Assembly (NCBI GenBank): GCA_020846575.1
Contig: JADLDQ010000133.1
Span: 1-18,685, forward strand
Origin: Burkholderiales bacterium
GTDB taxonomy: Bacteria; Pseudomonadota; Gammaproteobacteria; Burkholderiales; SG8-39
Length of the DNA stretch: 18,685 bases
Reading direction: 5' to 3'
Below, piece by piece: positions 1 to 5,204 of the stretch (its first letter is position 1; every line of letters starts with the position of its first letter). Both the position numbers and the translations under genes were made by a program. The notes beneath the pieces were generated by a model. That model ran no database searches and was not told the origin of the DNA. It worked only from the letters and a program-made list of their open reading frames with translations.

Positions 1-323
1 ACCCGCCCGAGCGCCAGCACCGGGCGCGGCGGCCTGCGCAGCGTCATGCCGCCCACTCCGGAGAAGGCGAGGTTGGCGGGGAGCGAGCCGAAGCCGGCCG
101 CCGCGAGATCTTCGCCGCGCAGCACCAGGAGCACGCCCGGGAGCGCCCGCGCCGCCGCCAGATCGATGGAGAGAATCTCGGCATGCGCGCGCTCGGCGCG
201 CACGAAATGCGCATGCGCCTGGCCGGGCAGGTTCCAATCCGCCGCGTAACGGCCGCTGCCGGTGATCATGCGGCGGTCTTCGAGCCTTGCCTTGCCCTGC
301 GCCATGCCCTGAGCCGTGCGCAT
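1..323 (-). CDS. Xanthine dehydrogenase family, molybdopterin-binding (large) subunit, N-terminal part; cut by window edge
   Basis: Partial gene: 107 residues from an ATG at 323, still open at base 1. The N-terminus contains RLEDRRMITGSGRYAADW, then HAHFVRAERAHAEILSIDL and ALPGVLLVLRGEDL. This is the characteristic opening of the aldehyde oxidase/xanthine dehydrogenase a/b hammerhead domain (CoxL/XdhB type), where the first strands read 'R.ED.R.ltG.g.Y..D...pg..h..fvRS..aHA.i..iD...A...pGV'. The molybdenum-cofactor domain lies outside the window, so the substrate (CO, purine, aldehyde or N-heteroaromatic) cannot be told. The start at 323 is preferred over the in-frame ATG at 305 because AAGGGAA lies about 10 bases upstream of it. 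FAD and 2Fe-2S subunit genes would be expected nearby but are not in this window. The upstream gap holds an 8-3-8 inverted repeat (393-411) that could be an operator. Confidence 0.85.
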   Translation of the reverse strand, partial: MRTAQGMAQGKARLEDRRMITGSGRYAADWNLPGQAHAHFVRAERAHAEILSIDLAAARALPGVLLVLRGEDLAAAGFGSLPANLAFSGVGGMTLRRPPRPVLALGR

Positions 324-392
324 GCTGACTTGTTCCCTTTCTCCACGGTGCGCCCGCCGCGGCAGCTTGCGCGCCGGGCAGTATGAGGCCTG

Positions 393-411
393 CGTGGACG
401 CTGCGTCCACG
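393..411. promoter_or_regulatory. Perfect 8-3-8 inverted repeat, possible operator
   Basis: CGTGGACG-CTG-CGTCCACG: eight-base arms around a three-base centre, 70 bases upstream of the molybdenum-hydroxylase start codon. It could bind a dimeric regulator or fold as a hairpin in the leader of that gene. No regulator gene is adjacent in the window. The regulatory role is inference from position and symmetry. Confidence 0.35.
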
Positions 412-429
412 AGGTGCGTCCGGTGCCGC

Positions 430-451
430 GTCGCGCCGTGGTCGCGCCGTG
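430..451. repeat. Two tandem copies of an 11-bp unit
   Basis: GTCGCGCCGTG occurs at 430-440 and again at 441-451, followed by a partial third copy (GTCGAGCC). The repeat sits in the divergent intergenic region next to the 393-411 inverted repeat. It may be replication slippage in GC-rich DNA or iterated binding sites; function unknown. Confidence 0.5.
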
Positions 452-610
452 GTCGAGCCATGGGCGTACCGCAGACATGGAAACCGGCGCTGTGTCCGCG
501 AATGAAGTTTCTTCCGTCCCGACGCCGCAAGTCATTGTATCGCCGGCCAGTCGTTTCCAGATCTTGAAATCCCACCTGACGTCCCAACACTGGAGTGGGA
601 GGAAAGTTGG

Positions 611-638
611 TTGACTTGCGAGCGTCGCGCGACAGAAT
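611..638 (+). promoter_or_regulatory. Sigma-70-like promoter of the HTH-methyltransferase gene
   Basis: TTGACT at 611-616, a 16-base spacer, then CAGAAT at 633-638 (4 of 6 match to the -10 consensus). Transcription would begin around 645. This leaves a short leader that contains the strong ribosome-binding site AAGGAGG (659-665). It is one reason to reject an ATG at 639 as the start of the downstream gene. Confidence 0.5.
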
Positions 639-671
639 GTGCGCACACCGGGAACGCCAAGGAGGAGCGCC

Positions 672-2069
672 ATGGAAGCGCAAACCCTGCTGCAGGACAT
701 CACCGAGTACTGCCGGCGGGCCGGGCTCGCCGAGTCCACGTTCGGCAAGCTGTCGGTGAACGACGGCAAGTTCGTCAACCGCCTGCGCGAGGGCGGCCGC
801 ATCACCACTCATACCCTGGAGCGCCTGCGCGGCTTCATGACCTCCAACCCGCCTCCCGAAGGGCCGGGGGGTCGCCCGTTCGTGCTCAAACCGCGGCGCC
901 CGTCTTCGCCGGTCACCGACGGCGCCGAAGCCGCGCCGGCCTCGGCTTCTCCGGAAAAGAACTTCCGCTTCTACGACAACCGCCAGAAGTACCTCCTGTT
1001 CGTCAATACCTGCTCGGAGAAGTGGGTCGTGGCCGAGCGAGCGACGCTCGAGCTGGCGAGCCTGCGCCCCCGGCCGCCGGCGGTGCGCATATTCGACGCG
1101 GGCGTGGGCGACGGCACGGTGCTCTCGCGTCTGATGCGGGCGATGCACCATCGCTTCCCCTCCATGCCGTTCTACATCGCGGGCAAGGAGAGCAGCCTGG
1201 AGGACGTGCGCCTCGCCCTGGAGAAAATGCCGGACCGCTTCTACGAGCATCCGGCCACGGTGCTGATCATGACCAACCTGTACTACGCCGATGCGCCGTG
1301 GCTGGTACCCCAGTCGCTCACCGCGGCCACCAGCCTGGTGTGGCACGACGTGCCCCTGAAGGGTTCCACCGCGCACGAGTTCGAGGAGCAGATCACCGGC
1401 CTGCAGGGCTTTCTCGCCGAGAACTGGCGCACCAACCTGAGCCCGAGCGGCACGCTGGTGTACGACCGGCCCGCGGTGCTGGTGCTGTATCGGGACGACC
1501 ACAAGTTCCTCCTGGACCAGGTGATTCCGCGGCGCGGAGGCACCCGCGCGGACTTCGACCTGGTGATGGCCTCCCAGCCCTACCGGACGCGAGCGCCGCT
1601 GGAATTCAAGAGCAAGCGCGTGGTGGCGCCGCTGGCGCGCGCGCTCGGTCCGAGCGGGCGGCTCCTGGGCATCCATTCGCACGGCAACGACCCGGGCCTG
1701 GAGATCCTGCAGGGCGTCTGGCCGGGCGAGAACCCGTTCATCCACGACCGCCACCAGCTGCTCAAGGCAACCAAGGCGGAACTCGGTCACCACGCGCGCC
1801 ATCTCAACTTCAATGCCTACTCGGACGCGCGCTCGCTGTTCCGCTACCAGATGCACGCGCTGCCCTCGGAGGTCTCGGAGTCCATCGGCACTTCCACGCT
1901 GTTCGCCGCCTGGAACGCGGCCGTCTACGTCGGCCAGATCGAGGACGCGCGCCTGGAGGGCGTGATCGGCGACCGGCACTACCTGGATGTCACCCGCGAG
2001 GTGCTGCAGCGGCACAACGGCCTGTGGTTCTGGGACGAGTCCTACGTGATCACCCGGCGGCCGGACTGA
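672..2069 (+). CDS. HTH-like domain fused to a class I SAM-dependent methyltransferase-like domain
   Basis: 465 residues. The start at 672 is set by AAGGAGG at 659-665; an in-frame ATG at 639 would fall on the promoter. Residues about 8-56 (ITEYCRRAGLAESTFGKL, NDGKFVNRLREGG, TLERLRGFM) look like a small helix-turn-helix unit. A proline-rich linker (about 57-104) follows. From about 105 there is a Rossmann-like part with IFDAGVGDG (D142-G148), matching glycine-rich motif I of SAM methyltransferases. A later segment, GRLLGIHSHGND, could be a further core strand and loop. Neither the methyl acceptor nor the DNA target is recognisable. It is monocistronic and convergent with the TRAP permease gene. 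A DNA-binding methyltransferase or a SAM-sensing regulator are both possible. The methyltransferase fold assignment is moderately sure; the function is unknown. Confidence 0.8.
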   Translation: MEAQTLLQDITEYCRRAGLAESTFGKLSVNDGKFVNRLREGGRITTHTLERLRGFMTSNPPPEGPGGRPFVLKPRRPSSPVTDGAEAAPASASPEKNFRFYDNRQKYLLFVNTCSEKWVVAERATLELASLRPRPPAVRIFDAGVGDGTVLSRLMRAMHHRFPSMPFYIAGKESSLEDVRLALEKMPDRFYEHPATVLIMTNLYYADAPWLVPQSLTAATSLVWHDVPLKGSTAHEFEEQITGLQGFLAENWRTNLSPSGTLVYDRPAVLVLYRDDHKFLLDQVIPRRGGTRADFDLVMASQPYRTRAPLEFKSKRVVAPLARALGPSGRLLGIHSHGNDPGLEILQGVWPGENPFIHDRHQLLKATKAELGHHARHLNFNAYSDARSLFRYQMHALPSEVSESIGTSTLFAAWNAAVYVGQIEDARLEGVIGDRHYLDVTREVLQRHNGLWFWDESYVITRRPD

Positions 2070-2106
2070 AGGCGCGCGGCCGATGTCGCTGCGCCGCAGG
2101 CGAGCT

Positions 2107-2123
2107 GTCCGCGGCGCGCGGAC
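2107..2123. terminator. Hairpin in convergent gap, possible bidirectional terminator
   Basis: GTCCGCG-GCG-CGCGGAC: perfect seven-base arms and a three-base loop, in the 60-base gap between two converging genes. There is no T-tract on either side, so it is not a textbook intrinsic terminator. Position and stability suggest a termination or 3'-end role. Confidence 0.4.
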
Positions 2124-2129
2124 CCCGCC

Positions 2130-4031
2130 TCACGCGGCGGCCGGGCGGCGGCGCCTCAGGCGCTCCCGGACGAACAGCACGAGCGCCAGACTCACCCCGG
2201 CGATGTTCAGCAGGTCCGCGCCGGCGAAGGCGTTCACCGGCATCATCAGGCACAAGCCGGTGATGCCGAACACGGCTCGCGCGCCCGGGGAGAGCCTGTC
2301 GATCGCATAGCCCATGATCGCCGCCGACACGAACCACACCCCCGCGACCGCGGTGACGAAGTCCACCGCGATCGGCAGCGGGTCGCCCTTCATGAGCAGC
2401 GTGTCGGAGTACACGAACAGGAACGGCACCACGTAGATGGTCCAGCCGAAGCTCATGGAGGTCCAGCCGGTGCGGTTCTGGTCCGCGCCGGCGACGTTCG
2501 CCGCCACGTAGGAGGCGATCGCCACCGGCGGGGTGATCATCGACAGGCACCCGTAGTACATGATGAACATGTGGGCCGCCATGGGGGTGATGCCCATCTT
2601 GATCATGGTGGGCGCCACCAGCGTCGCCAGCACGATATAGACGCCCACCGTCGGCAGCCCCAGGCCGAGGATGATGTTGGTGAACGCGCACAGCGCGAGG
2701 AGCGCGATCAGGCTCCCCGCCGCCACGGAGATGAGCACCAGCGACAGCGTGAACCCGATCCCGGAGTAGTTGAGCGTGCCGATCATGATGCCGGCGGCCG
2801 CCCCCAGCATGAACAGGTCGAGCGCCGAGATCGCCGAGTCGCGGCACATCCGGTACAGATCGCGGATGCCGATGCGCCTGCCCCGGAACGGGAACACCAC
2901 GGCGAGCGCAAGCGCGGTGGCGATGGCGAGCAGCCCGGCGTTCTCCGGCTCGTAGTTGAGCGAGAAAAGCGCGTAGATCAGCACCACGAACGGGATGGTG
3001 AAGTACCACCCCGCCTTGAGCACCGCGCCGAGCCTGGGCAGGGCGGCGGGGTCCATGGCCTTGATCTGGCTGCGGGCGGCTTCCAGGTCCACCTGGATGA
3101 ACAGCGCCGCGTAGTACAGCACGGCCGGAATCAGCGCCGCGAGCGCCACCTGCCAGTAGGGAACCTGGAGGAACTCCGCCATGATGAAGGCCGCGATCCC
3201 CATCACCGGCGGCATGATCTGGCCGCCGGTCGAGGCGCAGGCCTCGACCGCCGCGGCGACGTGCGGCCTGTAGCCCACGCGCTTCATCAGCGGGATAGTC
3301 ACCACGCCCACGGTCATGACGTTGGAGACGACGTTGCCGGAGATGGTGCCGAACAGCGACGAACCGAGAATCGCGATCTTGGCGGGTCCGCCCCGGTAGC
3401 GTCCCATCAGCGCCATCGAGACGTCGGTGAAGAAGGTCGATCCGCCCGACTGGAACAGCACGTGACCGAAGATGGTGTAGATCACCACCACGGTGGTGAC
3501 GATCTTCAGCGCCACGCCCAGGCTCGCCGTCGAGTCCCAGATCACGTAGTAGGTGAGACGATCGATGGGGATGGAGCGCGCCGCGAACTCGCCCGGCAGC
3601 GATCCCCCGATGAGCGCGAGGCCGAAGAAGAACAGCGTCGTGTACACCAGCGCCATGCCGGTGGTGCGGCGCAGCCCCTCGAGGATCAGCAGCGCGAGGA
3701 CCGCGGCGGTGATCTCGCCGTCCAGCGGTCGTCTGGCCACCAGTTCCGAGAGCTTCGGGAACCGCACCGCCACGTAGGCGGCGGCCGCGCAGCCCGCGAT
3801 CGCCAGCAGCACGTCGTACCAGGGCACCGGCCCCTTGCGCCCGCGCGCCCCGCCCTCGTCGCCGCGACCGGCGGGCACGTACAGGAACAACAGCGGCAGC
3901 GCGATCGCGAGCAGTCCCGCGAGGTACTGCTCGGTGTAGAGGGAAAGCCCCGCCGTGCGCACGGCGTCGGAGGCCACGGCGATCACCGCCAGGGTGAGCG
4001 CCACCGCCAGGACATTGACCAGCACGCGCAA
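2130..4031 (-). CDS. TRAP transporter fused permease (4TM/12TM, TAXI type)
   Basis: About 633 residues from a TTG at 4031; inner-membrane protein with many hydrophobic helices. The N-terminal third corresponds to the small DctQ-like subunit fused in front of the large DctM-like subunit. Hallmark DctM motifs are ILGSSLFGTISGNVVSNVMT and ASTGGQIMPPVMGIAAFIMA. A second half-repeat contains FTNIILGLGLPTVGVYIVLA and MITPPVAIASYVAANVAG. Fused TRAP permeases use ion gradients to import organic acids delivered by a periplasmic TAXI receptor; such a receptor is encoded divergently at 4187. No ATG fits the N-terminus. TTG 4031 has GCGAGG just upstream and leads straight into the first membrane helix (VLVNVLAVALTLAVIAV). 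GTG 4025 is an alternative. The same frame stays open upstream to 4247 but crosses the divergent gene, so a longer protein is unlikely. Substrate unknown. Confidence 0.92.
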   Translation of the reverse strand: MRVLVNVLAVALTLAVIAVASDAVRTAGLSLYTEQYLAGLLAIALPLLFLYVPAGRGDEGGARGRKGPVPWYDVLLAIAGCAAAAYVAVRFPKLSELVARRPLDGEITAAVLALLILEGLRRTTGMALVYTTLFFFGLALIGGSLPGEFAARSIPIDRLTYYVIWDSTASLGVALKIVTTVVVIYTIFGHVLFQSGGSTFFTDVSMALMGRYRGGPAKIAILGSSLFGTISGNVVSNVMTVGVVTIPLMKRVGYRPHVAAAVEACASTGGQIMPPVMGIAAFIMAEFLQVPYWQVALAALIPAVLYYAALFIQVDLEAARSQIKAMDPAALPRLGAVLKAGWYFTIPFVVLIYALFSLNYEPENAGLLAIATALALAVVFPFRGRRIGIRDLYRMCRDSAISALDLFMLGAAAGIMIGTLNYSGIGFTLSLVLISVAAGSLIALLALCAFTNIILGLGLPTVGVYIVLATLVAPTMIKMGITPMAAHMFIMYYGCLSMITPPVAIASYVAANVAGADQNRTGWTSMSFGWTIYVVPFLFVYSDTLLMKGDPLPIAVDFVTAVAGVWFVSAAIMGYAIDRLSPGARAVFGITGLCLMMPVNAFAGADLLNIAGVSLALVLFVRERLRRRRPAAA

Positions 4032-4055
4032 GGGCGCCTCGCTTCTCGAGCCAGG

Positions 4056-4080
4056 ATGATTTCGATTATCATGCAATTGC
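4056..4080. promoter_or_regulatory. Divergent promoter/operator between TRAP permease and TAXI receptor
   Basis: An AT-rich island in GC-rich DNA. At 4056-4072 the near-palindrome ATGATTTCGATTATCAT contains a rightward -10-like hexamer TATCAT (4067-4072) and a leftward one, GATAAT (complement of 4065-4070). The two -10 elements therefore overlap. A perfect 8-bp palindrome GCAATTGC follows at 4073-4080. No good -35 is visible on either strand, which suggests activator dependence. One dimeric regulator bound here could control both transporter genes; that is inference. Confidence 0.45.
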
Positions 4081-4186
4081 TGCGGCGTGCACCACGGCGC
4101 ACGATCGAGCCGCGCGCTGACGGGATCCGAGGAGAAGAACCGGACGCCGGCACGCCCGCCGCGAACCGGACCCGAGGAGAGCCCCC

Positions 4187-5185
4187 ATGAGACCGATGCA
4201 AGCCCTTGCGGCGTCGTGCGTGGCGGCGCTGCTGGCCGCTCCCGCACAGGCGCAGGTGGTGAGCCTCATCACCACCCCCGCGGGAACGTTCTCGAATTCC
4301 GCCGCGACGGCGATGGCCAAGGTCGTTTCCGACAAGACCAGGGTACGCATGACGGTGCAGGCGCAGGCGAGCTCCGGGTACGAGGAGCTGGAAGCCGGCA
4401 GCGCCGAGTTCACCGTCTCGAACTCGTTCGACTCGACCTTCTTCGCCACCGGCACCGGTGAGTACCGGGACCGCGGCCCGAGCAAGGTGATACGCCACGT
4501 GGCGGCGATGACGCCTTACCGCGTGGCCATGCACGTGCGCGCCGATTCGCCCATGAAGACCCTCGCCGACTTGAAGGGCAAGCGCGTTTCGAGCGAGTTC
4601 AACGCGCAGAAGACCATCGGCCGCATCATCGCCGCGCACCTGGCGAACGCGGGCCTGTCGTACAAGGACGTGGTCGGCGTTCCCGCCCCCAACGTGTTCC
4701 GCCAGGCCGAGGATTTCAAGAGGGGCAACGTGGACGTGATGTTCTTCGCGTTGGGTGCGCCGCAGGTCAAGGAGGCGGCGGCGGCGCTCGGTGGCCTGCG
4801 GGTGCTGGAGGTGGACACTGCCGCCGAACCGCTGAAGCGCACGCAGTCCTTCCTGCCCGGGGCCTACATCATCAACGTGCAGCCCGGGCCCGGCACGGAC
4901 GGCGTCACCCGTCCCACCCATCTGGTCGCCTTCGACATGAACCTGAACAGCTCGGTGAAGGTATCCGAGGACGTGATCTACAACGTCGTCAAGGCGCTCC
5001 ACCAGAACAAGCAGGAACTGGTGAGCGTGTTTCCGCCCTTCGCGCTGTTCAACCCGCAGCAGATGGCCAAGCCGCAGATCGGCATCGAATTCCACCCGGG
5101 CGCGATCCGGTACTACCGCGAGGCCGGCATGTGGCCGCCGGGCACGGTTGCGGGCGGCGCCAGGGGCGAGGGCAAGAAGAAGTAG
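4187..5185 (+). CDS. TAXI family TRAP transporter solute-binding protein
   Basis: 332 residues, exported to the periplasm. Residues 1-22 form a Sec signal peptide (MRPMQALAASCVAALLAAPA, then QAQ) with a likely cut after AQA. The mature part begins VVSLITTPAGTFSNSAATAMA and continues with VRMTVQAQASSGYEELEAGSAEFTVSN. This matches the TAXI pattern of an early glycine/serine ligand loop followed by a 'G...l..G..d' segment. Later blocks (SPMKTLADLKGKRVS, GNVDVMFFALGAPQVKEAA) fit the second lobe of a bilobed receptor. GAGGAGA at 4174-4180 is the ribosome-binding site. Its partner permease is encoded divergently rather than in the same operon, and the downstream gene is convergent only 19 bases away. 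The lysine-rich tail (GEGKKK) is unremarkable. Ligand unknown; TAXI receptors commonly bind carboxylates. Confidence 0.93.
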   Translation: MRPMQALAASCVAALLAAPAQAQVVSLITTPAGTFSNSAATAMAKVVSDKTRVRMTVQAQASSGYEELEAGSAEFTVSNSFDSTFFATGTGEYRDRGPSKVIRHVAAMTPYRVAMHVRADSPMKTLADLKGKRVSSEFNAQKTIGRIIAAHLANAGLSYKDVVGVPAPNVFRQAEDFKRGNVDVMFFALGAPQVKEAAAALGGLRVLEVDTAAEPLKRTQSFLPGAYIINVQPGPGTDGVTRPTHLVAFDMNLNSSVKVSEDVIYNVVKALHQNKQELVSVFPPFALFNPQQMAKPQIGIEFHPGAIRYYREAGMWPPGTVAGGARGEGKKK

Positions 5186-5204
5186 CCGGCGCAGCGCCCG
5201 CTCG

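Larger units (their letters stand above)
324..671. other. Divergent intergenic region, 348 bp
   Basis: No convincing gene. It separates the leftward molybdenum hydroxylase gene from the rightward HTH-methyltransferase gene. It contains an inverted repeat (393-411), a short tandem repeat (430-451) and a rightward promoter (611-638). A possible leftward -10 (TACAAT, complement of 534-539) is visible, but I see no good -35 for it. Translations across the region have arginine/serine-rich composition typical of random GC-rich DNA. Confidence 0.6.

Noticed and set aside
639..671. Upstream ATG for the HTH-methyltransferase gene
   Set aside because: It overlaps the predicted -10 region and has no ribosome-binding site, whereas ATG 672 has AAGGAGG at ideal spacing.
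2571..4190. 539-codon plus-strand frame opposite the TRAP permease
   Set aside because: H/R/D/E-rich low-complexity translation, antisense to conserved membrane helices; no ribosome-binding site or family match.
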